Source: Bacteroidota bacterium (GTDB lineage Bacteria > Bacteroidota > Bacteroidia > Flavobacteriales > Flavobacteriaceae). From it: a stretch of 64,000 nucleotides of DNA. The DNA is taken from positions 62,001 through 126,000 of the forward strand of contig JAEXIT010000010.1 of the NCBI GenBank assembly GCA_023446155.1, written 5' to 3'. Of this stretch, positions 7,449-16,474 are shown one piece after another (the stretch's first letter is position 1; each line of letters starts with the position of its first letter). The notes below the pieces were generated by a model. The model searched no databases, was not told the DNA's origin, and saw nothing but the letters and a program-made list of their open reading frames with translations. The translations under genes and the position numbers were made by a program.

Positions 7449-9746
7449 ATGAAGATTACAGTTATTGGTGGCGGACCGGGTGGTTTGTACTTCTCAATTC
7501 TTACCAAAAAAGCACTACCCCATTGTCAGATTGACTTATACGAACGCAATAAAGCAGACGATAGTTTCGGTTTTGGCGTCGTTTTTTCCGATGAAACCCT
7601 AAGCGAATTCCTAACCAAAGATCCCAAATCATACGAATTAATACGCAGTCGTTTTGCGTATTGGGACGATCTGGATGTTGCCCGCGATGGTGAAGTCGTT
7701 CGGATTACCGGAAACGGTTTTTGTGGTTGTTCCCGAAAAACATTATTGGAATTATTACAGCAACGTTGCCGCGAAGAAGGCGTTAACCTGCATTTTGAAT
7801 CCAACATCACCGATCTTTCCCAATTTAGCGATAGCAACTATATTGTAGTCTCCGATGGTATTAACAGTATTTTCCGCGATCAGATGCCGGAAGCTTTTGG
7901 TACGCAAAAAGTACTCAAAAACAATCGTTTCGTATGGATGGGTTCTACGCGACCACTGGATGCTTTTACGTATTTTTTCCGAACAACACCTTACGGAACC
8001 TTTGTAGCACATACCTATCAATACGAAGCCGGGCGTAGTACCTGGATTTTTGAATGCTCGGACGAAACCTGGCAAAAAGCCGGTTTTTCGGAAACCGATG
8101 AAGCCGACACCATTCTAAAACTGGAGCATTTATTCAAAGAAGAACTCGACGGTCATACGCTAATTTCCAATCGTTCGCATTGGCGACAATTTCCGGCGAT
8201 CACCAATTCTAACTGGCATAAAGACAATATTGTTTTATTGGGCGATGCCAAAGCAACCGCGCACTACTCCATCGGTTCCGGGACAAAACTGGCCATGGAA
8301 TGTGCCATTGCGCTTTCGGAAGCCGTTAGTCAACATCAAACCGACACCAAAGCAGCATTTGATCAATACGAAAAAGTACGTCGTAACCGTGTCGAAATGA
8401 TCCAATATGCCGCAAATGTATCGTTGGATTGGTTCGAACATATGGACCGACACAACCAACACGATTTTATGCAGTTTGCTTTTGGCGTGATGACACGATC
8501 CAAAAAAGTAACCTTCGAAAATATGGCCTTACGCGATAGTAGCTTTACCCAAAAAGTGCTGTCCGAATTCAATACCAAACACCAAAATAAATTGGAAACA
8601 CCGGCCGCTTTTACACCGTTTCAATTACGGGATATGGTGCTAAAAAACCGAATTGTGATGAGTCCGATGGGACAATATTCCGCCGAAAACGGTTTGGTAT
8701 CCGATTGGCATTTTATGCATTACGGATCGCGTGCCACAGGTGGCGTAGGTTTGATTTTAACCGAAATGACAGCCGTTTCCGAAACCGGACGTATTACTTT
8801 AGGTTGTCCGGGTATTTACACTAAAGAACAAGTTATTAACTGGAAAAGGATAACCGATTTTATTCATCAAAATTCCGAATCTAAAATAGGAATTCAATTA
8901 GGCCATTCCGGACGAAAAGGTACCATTAAAAAACCGTGGGAAGGAAGTCAGGAACCAATTGAAAATCCGTGGAATTTAATATCGGCTTCGGCAATTGCCT
9001 ATACCGAAAAAATGGCGGTTCCAAAAGAAATGGATCTCCACGATATGGAACAAATTCTTAACGAATTTGTACAAGCTACTAAAAATGCCGACGAAGCGGG
9101 TTTTGACATGATCGAACTTCAGGCACATCACGGTTTCCTTTTAGCCTCGTTCCTATCGCCGTTAACCAACAAACGTCAGGATAGTTTTGGTGGTAGTATC
9201 GAAAACCGTTTAAAATTCCCATTATTGGTATTTACTGCAATGCGCGCTGCGTTTCCGGAACACAAACCAATGTCGGTACGTATTTCGGCATCCGATTGGG
9301 CTGAAAACGGACTTACGGAAGCAGACAGTATTCTAATCGCTCAGGCGTTTAAAAATGCCGGTGCGGATATTATTAATGTTTCCACTGGAAATACAGTAGC
9401 GAATCAACAACCGGTTATGGGGCGGATGTGGCAAACGCCTTTTTCCGACACGATTCGCAATACGGTTGCCATTCCAACCATTACCACGGGTTATATTCAG
9501 GATATTGATCAAATCAATACCATCCTGTTAAATGGCCGTGCCGATCTGGTTGGCTTGGGACGACCTTTATTACTTGATGCGAATTTTGTTCGAAATGCAC
9601 AGGCGTACGAACAGTTTCAAACGGATGATATCCCAAAACAATACCGTATGGGAATCTCGCATTTATATCCGTTAAAAGGTTCCGAACGAAAAGCAACCGA
9701 GGGTATGAAAAAAGTACTCAAACCGGAAAGCCATAAAAAAGCCTGA
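7449..9746 (+). CDS. Fused FAD monooxygenase / OYE-like protein (aryl-CoA 5-hydroxylase type)
   Basis: A 765-residue two-domain flavoprotein like 2-aminobenzoyl-CoA monooxygenase/reductase and salicylyl-CoA 5-hydroxylase. Residues 1-380 are a class A FAD monooxygenase: GGGPGG at 7-12 binds the ADP part of FAD, and LLGDAKATAHYSIGSG around 263-278 is the second FAD motif. Residues ~385-745 are an Old Yellow Enzyme barrel (NRIVMSPMGQYSAENG, GIQLGHSGRKG, LSPLTNKRQDSFGGSIENR). In YqjM-type OYEs the substrate-binding pair is HAAH followed by GY; here it is Q558-A-H-H561-G-F563, and the usual Cys in SPMC is Gly408. The reductase half may therefore have lost its dearomatising activity. Neighbouring CoA ligase, thioesterase and gentisate-type dioxygenase point to 5-hydroxylation of an aryl-CoA. 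Confidence 0.85.
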   Translation: MKITVIGGGPGGLYFSILTKKALPHCQIDLYERNKADDSFGFGVVFSDETLSEFLTKDPKSYELIRSRFAYWDDLDVARDGEVVRITGNGFCGCSRKTLLELLQQRCREEGVNLHFESNITDLSQFSDSNYIVVSDGINSIFRDQMPEAFGTQKVLKNNRFVWMGSTRPLDAFTYFFRTTPYGTFVAHTYQYEAGRSTWIFECSDETWQKAGFSETDEADTILKLEHLFKEELDGHTLISNRSHWRQFPAITNSNWHKDNIVLLGDAKATAHYSIGSGTKLAMECAIALSEAVSQHQTDTKAAFDQYEKVRRNRVEMIQYAANVSLDWFEHMDRHNQHDFMQFAFGVMTRSKKVTFENMALRDSSFTQKVLSEFNTKHQNKLETPAAFTPFQLRDMVLKNRIVMSPMGQYSAENGLVSDWHFMHYGSRATGGVGLILTEMTAVSETGRITLGCPGIYTKEQVINWKRITDFIHQNSESKIGIQLGHSGRKGTIKKPWEGSQEPIENPWNLISASAIAYTEKMAVPKEMDLHDMEQILNEFVQATKNADEAGFDMIELQAHHGFLLASFLSPLTNKRQDSFGGSIENRLKFPLLVFTAMRAAFPEHKPMSVRISASDWAENGLTEADSILIAQAFKNAGADIINVSTGNTVANQQPVMGRMWQTPFSDTIRNTVAIPTITTGYIQDIDQINTILLNGRADLVGLGRPLLLDANFVRNAQAYEQFQTDDIPKQYRMGISHLYPLKGSERKATEGMKKVLKPESHKKA

Positions 9747-9776
9747 TACAACACCAACTGTTTAACTACCCCAAAA

Positions 9777-11381
9777 ATGAATCATTACCACGATAATTTT
9801 GCACACAACAATCTTCCGGCTTTAAAATTACAGCCGGAATACCTTTTTGATCATCCGGATTTTGAATTCCCCGAAAACCTGAATTGTGTGTTTCCTTTAC
9901 TCGACATTCATATTAAAGAAGGTCGCGGCAATCAAATCGCAATCCGCACATTTGATTCGGTTTGGACGTATCAGAATTTGTACGATAAAGCCAATCAGAT
10001 TGCTAATTACCTGATCGATGACACTGGTTTTGTTTCCGGAAACCGTGTTTTAATCCGTTCTGCCAACAATCCGATGTTTGTCGCTTGCTGGTTTGCGATA
10101 TTAAAAGCCGGCGGAATTGTAGTTGCCACGATGCCTTTATTACGGGAAAAAGAACTGTCCGTAATGATCGAAAGTGCGGCGATTAGTCATACTTTTTGCG
10201 ACTACCGTCTACGGGACGAAATGGATCTGGTAACGGAACCCGCCTTACAAAAAGTAATTTATTTTGATGGCTCGGAACAAAGTGAACAGGAACTTGAAAA
10301 AGCTATAGCGGAAAAGTCAATTCATTTTGAGAACTATCCCACCCGATCGGATTCGGTGTCGTTAATCGGGTTTACATCCGGAACAACCGGAAAGCCCAAA
10401 ATGACGGCTCATTTTCATCGGGATGTAATTCTGATTTGCGAAGCTTTTCCTAAATATTCCCTACAACCCAAACCGGATGACGTATTTACCGGAAGTCCGC
10501 CGCTAGGGTTTACCTTTGGTTTGGGCGGATTGGTTTTATTCCCATTTTATTATGGTGCGTCGACTTTTTTAATCGAAAAACCAAGTCCCGAACTACTATT
10601 ACAGGCAATTCAGGACTATAAAATAACGGTGTGTTTTACCGCGCCAACCGCCTGGCGCATTTTGACCACAAAAGTTAAAGATTACGACATTTCTTCGTTA
10701 CGGAAGTGTATTTCTGCCGGAGAAACATTACCTTTAAAGGTCTGGGAAGACTGGTACAATGCCACCGGACTAAAAATTATCGACGGAATCGGCGCGACCG
10801 AAATGCTGCATATTTTTATTTCGTCTAACGAAGACAATATGAAAAAAGGCGCTACCGGCGTACCCATTCATGGTTATGAAGCCAAAATCGTAGATAAAAA
10901 AGGAAATGAAATGCCGACCAACGAACCCGGAAGGCTTGCCGTTCGTGGGATTACCGGTTGTCGTTATTTAAACCGTACCGACAAACAGAAAGAATATGTA
11001 CAAAATGGCTGGAATCTAACCGGAGATATTTTCCGAAAAGACGAAGACGGTTATTTCTGGTTTGTAGCCCGCGGTGACGACATGATCATTTCGTCAGGCT
11101 ATAATATTGCAGCAATTGAAGTCGAAAACGTATTGCTCACCCATCCGGAAATTGCCGAATGTGCCGTTGTTGGATTACCGGACGAAGAACGCGGCATGTT
11201 AGTCTGCTCCTATATTGTTTTAAAAGACAAAACCAAAGCCGGACCTGATTTAGGAAAAGCCATTCAAAACTGGTTTAAAGAAGTGGCAGCGCCCTATAAA
11301 TATCCGCGGGAAGTGCGTTTTATGGACAACCTGCCCAAAACGGAAACCGGCAAAATACAGCGTTATAAACTAAAACAGTAA
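9777..11381 (+). CDS. Aryl-CoA ligase (2-aminobenzoate/benzoate-CoA ligase family)
   Basis: A 534-residue adenylate-forming enzyme. The P-loop-like motif GFTSGTTGKPK is at ~198-208, the TGD motif at NLTGDIFRKDEDGYF, and the catalytic lysine near the C-terminus in PKTETGKIQRYKL (K526). The N-terminal part (PEYLFDHPDFEFPENLNC, SGNRVLIRSANNPMFVACWFAILKAGG) matches the 2-aminobenzoate-CoA ligase subgroup. It would convert an aromatic acid, ATP and CoA into the aryl-CoA used by the upstream monooxygenase. Anthranilate or salicylate are the likely substrates; sequence alone does not decide between them. It starts 30 bases after the monooxygenase and is followed 4 bases later by the GltB-like gene. 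Confidence 0.85.
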   Translation: MNHYHDNFAHNNLPALKLQPEYLFDHPDFEFPENLNCVFPLLDIHIKEGRGNQIAIRTFDSVWTYQNLYDKANQIANYLIDDTGFVSGNRVLIRSANNPMFVACWFAILKAGGIVVATMPLLREKELSVMIESAAISHTFCDYRLRDEMDLVTEPALQKVIYFDGSEQSEQELEKAIAEKSIHFENYPTRSDSVSLIGFTSGTTGKPKMTAHFHRDVILICEAFPKYSLQPKPDDVFTGSPPLGFTFGLGGLVLFPFYYGASTFLIEKPSPELLLQAIQDYKITVCFTAPTAWRILTTKVKDYDISSLRKCISAGETLPLKVWEDWYNATGLKIIDGIGATEMLHIFISSNEDNMKKGATGVPIHGYEAKIVDKKGNEMPTNEPGRLAVRGITGCRYLNRTDKQKEYVQNGWNLTGDIFRKDEDGYFWFVARGDDMIISSGYNIAAIEVENVLLTHPEIAECAVVGLPDEERGMLVCSYIVLKDKTKAGPDLGKAIQNWFKEVAAPYKYPREVRFMDNLPKTETGKIQRYKLKQ

Positions 11382-11385
11382 TACT

Positions 11386-12969
11386 ATGAGAAAAGCATTT
11401 GTAGTTTTTAGCATAACCGTTCTATCCATCACGGCTATACTGATTTACGTCAATTGGAAATTCAGTTTTTTACTTTTGATTTTTATCCCGTTGGTGCTAA
11501 TGGGACTGCACGATATGTACCAGTCCAAACAAAGTATCAAACGCAACTTCCCATTATTGGGGCGTATGCGGTACCTTCTGGAATCCATCGGCCCCGAAAT
11601 GCGCCAGTATTTTATCGAAACCGATACCGAAGGAAAACCTTTTAACCGACTACAGCGCAGTTTGGTTTACCAACGCAGTAAAAAAGAAACCGATTCGATG
11701 CCGTTCGGAACGCAATTAAACGTATACGAACCGGGCTACAAATGGATCAACCATAGTATCAAAGCAATCCCTTTTTCGGAAGTGGATTCGAATCCGAAAA
11801 TTAAAATCGGATCATCCCAATGTGAAAAACCCTATATGGCGAGTCTGTTTAACATCAGTGCGATGAGTTACGGATCGCTGAGTAAAAATGCGATTCTGGC
11901 TTTAAACTCCGGAGCCAAACAAGGCGGTTTCTACCACAATACCGGTGAAGGTGGCCTTTCGCCCTATCACCTTGAAAATGGTGGTGATATCGTATGGAAT
12001 ATCGGTACCGGTTATTTTAGCTGTCGCGATAATGAAGGACGATTCTCATATGATGAGTTTACCAAAAGGGCCACATTGGACAATGTAAAAATGATTGAAA
12101 TAAAATTCTCGCAAGGTGCAAAACCCGGACATGGCGGAATTTTACCGAAACAAAAAGTGACCGACGAAATCGCAGCCATCCGTTTGGTACAAAAAGGACA
12201 GGATATTATTTCACCTCCAAGACACTCGGCTTTTAGTACGCCATTGGAATTGATGGATTTTATCAAACTCTTACGAAAAGGTTCCGGCGGTAAACCAATC
12301 GGTATGAAAATCTGTATTGGAAACAAATCGGAGTTTCTGGCGATTTGTAAAGCCATGGTACAAACCCAAACCTATTTCGACTTTATAACCGTAGACGGTG
12401 GCGAAGGTGGAACCGGTGCCGCGCCTCAGGAATATTCCGATCACGTGGGAATGCCATTACGCGAAGCATTGGCTTTTGTATACGATAGCCTAAATGGTTT
12501 TGGTATCAAAAATGAAATTAAAATCATCGCCAGCGGTAAGGTTGTTACCGGTTTTGACATCATAAAATGCCTTTCTATTGGAGCCGATGTTTGTAATTCG
12601 GCACGTGGGATGATGTTTGCACTGGGTTGTATTCAGGCATTAGAATGTCATGCAAATACTTGTCCAACCGGAGTCGCGACTCAGGATCCAAAACTGGTAA
12701 AAGGATTGGTTCCCGAAGAAAAAAGTGTACGCGTTGCCCGTTTTCAGCACGAAACCGTAAAAAGTGCGATGGAACTGATGGCCTCCGCCGGACTGGAACA
12801 CCCGGACGACGTCGATCGTACTGTGATTAGTGCCCGTGTGAGCGGCACCAAAATCGAAACCTATTATGAAATGTACCCGGAAATTGAAAAAGGTTGCTTA
12901 TTGAATGAGAATACCGTTCCGCAAGCTTTTCAATTTTTCTGGAAAAAGGCAACCGCCGAAAGTTTTTAA
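11386..12969 (+). CDS. Membrane-anchored FMN-binding glutamate synthase-like (GltB domain) protein
   Basis: A 527-residue protein with an N-terminal hairpin of two transmembrane segments (about 5-22 and 26-42) followed by a glutamate synthase FMN/FeS barrel: HNTGEGGLSPYHLENGGDIVW, KPGHGGILP, DGGEGGTGAAP. Three cysteines in GCIQALECHANTCPTGVATQ follow the C-x5-C-x4-C pattern of the [3Fe-4S] cluster. The glutaminase domain of true GltB is absent and no GltD partner is nearby, so this is the stand-alone GltB-like family of uncertain reaction. Its place between CoA ligase and thioesterase, a few bases from each, argues for a redox or amino-group role in this pathway, which would fit an amino-aromatic substrate. 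That role is an inference. Confidence 0.75.
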   Translation: MRKAFVVFSITVLSITAILIYVNWKFSFLLLIFIPLVLMGLHDMYQSKQSIKRNFPLLGRMRYLLESIGPEMRQYFIETDTEGKPFNRLQRSLVYQRSKKETDSMPFGTQLNVYEPGYKWINHSIKAIPFSEVDSNPKIKIGSSQCEKPYMASLFNISAMSYGSLSKNAILALNSGAKQGGFYHNTGEGGLSPYHLENGGDIVWNIGTGYFSCRDNEGRFSYDEFTKRATLDNVKMIEIKFSQGAKPGHGGILPKQKVTDEIAAIRLVQKGQDIISPPRHSAFSTPLELMDFIKLLRKGSGGKPIGMKICIGNKSEFLAICKAMVQTQTYFDFITVDGGEGGTGAAPQEYSDHVGMPLREALAFVYDSLNGFGIKNEIKIIASGKVVTGFDIIKCLSIGADVCNSARGMMFALGCIQALECHANTCPTGVATQDPKLVKGLVPEEKSVRVARFQHETVKSAMELMASAGLEHPDDVDRTVISARVSGTKIETYYEMYPEIEKGCLLNENTVPQAFQFFWKKATAESF

Positions 12970-12987
12970 TCCCCTATACTTCAAAAA

Positions 12988-13419
12988 ATGAATCACATCT
13001 TTATAAAAACCGAAAAAATACGCTTCCAACATGTCGACTATGCCGGCATTGTCTTTTATCCCCGTTTTCTCGAAATGCTCAACTGCCTGGTAGAAGACTG
13101 GTTTGAAGAAGCCCTGGGACGTCCTTTTTCCAAAATGCATGAAACCAACGGCATCCCTACCGTCGATTTAAAAGTACAGTTTAAAAAAGCCGCCCGATTA
13201 GGCGAAATACTCACCAAAAAATTATGGGTCAAGCATCTTGGTGGCGCTTCCATCCTATGTGGTTTCCGCTTTGAAGACGAAGCCGGAGCAACGTGTCTGG
13301 AAGGCGAAGTTACCTTGGTCAATGTGGCTTTTAACCCGAATCGGGACGGAATTAAAGCCGAGGCATTTAACGACGATATGAAACACAAAATAAACCAATA
13401 CCTGCTGGTTACACTGTAA
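12988..13419 (+). CDS. Acyl-CoA thioesterase, 4-hydroxybenzoyl-CoA thioesterase family
   Basis: A 143-residue hot-dog fold enzyme. HVDYAGIVFYPRFLEMLN near the N-terminus is the 4HBT signature and contains the catalytic aspartate (D17). VDLKVQFKKAARLGEIL matches the central strands. In this operon it should hydrolyse the 5-hydroxylated aryl-CoA to the free acid so that the ring-cleaving dioxygenase can act. It begins 18 bases after the GltB-like gene and 23 bases before the nitrilase-family gene. Confidence 0.8.
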   Translation: MNHIFIKTEKIRFQHVDYAGIVFYPRFLEMLNCLVEDWFEEALGRPFSKMHETNGIPTVDLKVQFKKAARLGEILTKKLWVKHLGGASILCGFRFEDEAGATCLEGEVTLVNVAFNPNRDGIKAEAFNDDMKHKINQYLLVTL

Positions 13420-13442
13420 CCGTACTAAACCTCAAAACTAAA

Positions 13443-14423
13443 ATGGAATTTTCAAAGTTTAAAGCGGCAACCGTTCAGACGGCGCCGATTTTTCTAAATG
13501 TGGAAAAAACGGTCGACAAAGCCATTTCGATTATCCGGGAAGCCGCCGCCAACGGTGCGGAATTAATCGCTTTTCCGGAAGTATTCATTGCCGGCTATCC
13601 CTACTGGAACTGGATTATGACTCCGGTACAAGGAAGCAAATGGTACGAAAGACTCTATAAAAATTCCGTTGCTGCAGACGATCCGGAGATCAAACGAATC
13701 GAACAAGCCGCACGGGAAAACAATATCCATGTTGTAATCGGTATTAACGAGCGTGGTACGAGTTATGGCGAAATCTACAATACCAACCTTATCATAGACA
13801 ATACTGGTCGGCAGATTGGAAAACACCGAAAACTGGTACCGACATGGGCCGAGAAACTCACCTGGACTTCCGGCGACGGTTCTTCATTAAAAGTATATCC
13901 GACCAAAATCGGTCCGATCGGAACGCTAGCTTGTGGTGAAAACACCAATACACTGGCACGGTTTACACTGTTATCACAAGGCGAACTCATCCATATCGCG
14001 AATTATATTTCGCTACCGGTTGCACCACCCGATTATAATATGGCCGAAGCCATCAAAATTCGCGCGGCAGCCCATTCCTTCGAAGGAAAACTGTTTACCA
14101 TTGTATCCTGTTCGACCATTTCACAGGAGATTATGGACCTATTAAAAGAAGACGTTCCCGATGCCGAAACCTTATTAACCCGTAAAAATTCCGCTTTTTC
14201 CGGATTTATCGGTCCGAATGGTGCGGTGATTGGCGAACCGCTTATCGACGACGAAGGGATTGCCTATGCTGAAATCGACTTGGAAAAATGCATCCAACCC
14301 AAACAAATGCACGATATATTAGGACATTACAACCGTTTTGATATTTTCGATTTGCGCGTAAATATCGCTCCTACCCGAAAAATCACCTTTATTAATTCAC
14401 ACGAAGAGTTTAACGCAAAATAA
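13443..14423 (+). CDS. Nitrilase-superfamily C-N hydrolase
   Basis: A 326-residue hydrolase with the nitrilase triad in context: Glu46 (FPEVFIAGYPYWNW), Lys130 (GKHRKLVPTWAEKLTW) and nucleophile Cys164 (GTLACGENTNTLARF). Length and motifs are closer to branch-1 nitrilases than to omega-amidases. It could hydrolyse an aromatic nitrile to feed the pathway. Another possibility comes from the context: if the ring-cleaved substrate carries a 2-amino group, the cleavage product is an amide and this enzyme could release ammonia from it. The operon location is seen directly; both functions are inference. It ends 2 bases before the dioxygenase start codon. Confidence 0.8.
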   Translation: MEFSKFKAATVQTAPIFLNVEKTVDKAISIIREAAANGAELIAFPEVFIAGYPYWNWIMTPVQGSKWYERLYKNSVAADDPEIKRIEQAARENNIHVVIGINERGTSYGEIYNTNLIIDNTGRQIGKHRKLVPTWAEKLTWTSGDGSSLKVYPTKIGPIGTLACGENTNTLARFTLLSQGELIHIANYISLPVAPPDYNMAEAIKIRAAAHSFEGKLFTIVSCSTISQEIMDLLKEDVPDAETLLTRKNSAFSGFIGPNGAVIGEPLIDDEGIAYAEIDLEKCIQPKQMHDILGHYNRFDIFDLRVNIAPTRKITFINSHEEFNAK

Positions 14424-14425
14424 CC

Positions 14426-15541
14426 ATGGAAAATCAATTTAATGATGATGTTATCGGGCGAGCCCGGGTAAAAGACACTCCGGAACTCGAAGCCTATTAT
14501 AAAGAACTCGAAACACTGGGCGCCGGTGCCTTATGGACCGTAGCCAACGATATCGAACCCTGGGAACCGCGAACGTCTTCCGTTCCGATGCTTTGGAAAT
14601 ACGAAAACCTGCGGGAACTCGTTTTAAAATCATCCGAACTCGTAACCCCAGAACAAGCCGGACGTCGTGTGGTCTATCTGGTGAATGACAAACGTAAGGA
14701 TGTCAGCGCCGCCGTAGGATGGCTGTACACCGGAATACAAGTAACCCGTCCCGGAGAAAGCACTTCGGCACACCGTCATAAAGCATCGGCACTTCGTTTT
14801 ATTATGGAAGGCTCCGGTGGTTATACCGTTGTAGACGGTAATAAAATCATGCTGGAAGTAAACGATTTTGTGATCACTCCAAATTCCACCTGGCACGAAC
14901 ACGGTGTCGAGGAAAACGGAAAAACCTGTATCTGGCAGGACGGATTGGATATTCCGCTTGTAAATGCTTTGGAAGCCAACGATTATGCCGTTTTTGATGG
15001 CAAACAACCACTCGAAGCTCCCTTGAATTATTCCCCGTTAACCTATGGCGGAGCCGGTTTAATTCCAGCCGATACCGTTTGGGATAAACCCTATTCGCCC
15101 CTTTTCAAATATTCCTGGACGGCGGTTTATCCGGCCTTACTGCAAGCCGCAAAAGTAAACGAAGGATCACCCTACGACGGAATCCTTATGGATTACACCA
15201 ACCCACTTACCGGTGGACCGGTTATGCAAACCATGGGCGCGTCTATGCAATTGCTACGCGCCGGCGAACATACCAAAGCCCATAAACATACCGGATCGAT
15301 CGTATACCAATGCGCCAAAGGCAACGGTTATTCCATTATCGGTGGAAAACGATACGACTGGAAAGAGCGGGATATTTTTTGTGTACCCTCATGGGTGTAC
15401 CACGAACACGTAAATCTTTCCGAAACCGAAGATGCCTGCTTATTTTCGTTTAACGATCTTCCAGTGATCAAATCATTAGGACTCTATCAGGAACAAGCTT
15501 ACCCCGACAATAACGGATACCAAATAGTAAATAATTTATAA
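14426..15541 (+). CDS. Gentisate 1,2-dioxygenase-type bicupin
   Basis: A 371-residue bicupin of the gentisate/salicylate/1-hydroxy-2-naphthoate dioxygenase group. The N-terminal cupin carries the Fe(II) ligands H116 and H118 (STSAHRHKASALRF) and H157 (NSTWHEHG). The C-terminal cupin also keeps a His set (AHKH at 285-288, YHEH at 325-328), so it might bind a second metal. It would cleave gentisate, or a 5-hydroxylated relative such as 5-hydroxyanthranilate, between C1 and C2. Its stop codon is directly followed by the hydrolase start at 15542. Confidence 0.85.
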   Translation: MENQFNDDVIGRARVKDTPELEAYYKELETLGAGALWTVANDIEPWEPRTSSVPMLWKYENLRELVLKSSELVTPEQAGRRVVYLVNDKRKDVSAAVGWLYTGIQVTRPGESTSAHRHKASALRFIMEGSGGYTVVDGNKIMLEVNDFVITPNSTWHEHGVEENGKTCIWQDGLDIPLVNALEANDYAVFDGKQPLEAPLNYSPLTYGGAGLIPADTVWDKPYSPLFKYSWTAVYPALLQAAKVNEGSPYDGILMDYTNPLTGGPVMQTMGASMQLLRAGEHTKAHKHTGSIVYQCAKGNGYSIIGGKRYDWKERDIFCVPSWVYHEHVNLSETEDACLFSFNDLPVIKSLGLYQEQAYPDNNGYQIVNNL

Positions 15542-16453
15542 ATGAAACTCGCTACCTACAGAATTAACCATACCACTCCCCGTTTGGGAGTTGTTCAGGA
15601 CAACCATATGATTGACCTGGAAGATGTTGCCAAAATCAAACAAGAAACAGTACCGCTAACCATGCTGGACTTGATCGATGCCGGATTGGATGAGGTCCAC
15701 CGTATCCAACAATTGATCGATAGTTTAACAGAAGACGAAAAAAGCAATTGCTACTACCCTTTGTCCAATGTTACCTTTTTGGCTCCGATTCCAAAACCTC
15801 GTAAAAACATCATCGGCATTGGTCTTAATTATACCGAACACGTGGCCGAAAGTGCCCGTACGCTAGACACTTCAAATGAATTGCCACAACAACCGGTTAT
15901 CTTTTCAAAACCACCAACAGCTGTTATCGGAACCGATGAGTATATCATCCATAACCCGAAACTAACACAACAATTGGACTGGGAAGTCGAACTGGCGGTG
16001 ATCATCGGAAAAAAAGGCAAATATGTTCCGAAAGAAGAAGCCTTGGATCATGTTTTCGGTTATACGGTGATCAACGATATCAGTGCGCGTGATTGTCGTC
16101 GTTCCGGACAATGGATTGTGTCGAAAGGACAAGACACCTTCGCGCCCATGGGACCCGTTTTGGTAACCAAAGACGAAATTCCGGATCCGCATAATCTGAA
16201 CCTTTCCTTAACCCTAAATGGCGTTGAAAAACAAAGCTCAAATACCAAATTCATGCTCTTCAACATTAACGATCTGATTGAAGATTTAAGTACAGTTTTC
16301 ACCCTCGAACCGGGCGATATTATTGCTACCGGAACACCTGCCGGTGTAGGTGCCGGAAGATCCCCTCAGGAATGGATGTGGGATGGCGACATTGTTAAAG
16401 CAACCGTTGAAAAAATCGGCACTATAACCAACACTATTAAAGCATTAAATTAA
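15542..16453 (+). CDS. Fumarylacetoacetate hydrolase-family protein, likely maleylpyruvate hydrolase
   Basis: A 303-residue FAH-family enzyme with IIGIGLNYTEHVAE, the metal-binding DWEVELAVIIGKKG, GYTVINDISARD and the C-terminal TGTPAGVG motif. FAH-family members hydrolyse the ring-cleavage products of the gentisate route to pyruvate plus fumarate or maleate. Since the next gene is a maleate isomerase and no glutathione-dependent maleylpyruvate isomerase is present, direct hydrolysis of maleylpyruvate to maleate and pyruvate is the best fit. It directly abuts the dioxygenase gene. Confidence 0.85.
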   Translation: MKLATYRINHTTPRLGVVQDNHMIDLEDVAKIKQETVPLTMLDLIDAGLDEVHRIQQLIDSLTEDEKSNCYYPLSNVTFLAPIPKPRKNIIGIGLNYTEHVAESARTLDTSNELPQQPVIFSKPPTAVIGTDEYIIHNPKLTQQLDWEVELAVIIGKKGKYVPKEEALDHVFGYTVINDISARDCRRSGQWIVSKGQDTFAPMGPVLVTKDEIPDPHNLNLSLTLNGVEKQSSNTKFMLFNINDLIEDLSTVFTLEPGDIIATGTPAGVGAGRSPQEWMWDGDIVKATVEKIGTITNTIKALN

Positions 16454-16474
16454 AAAAAAGAATTCAATTATATA

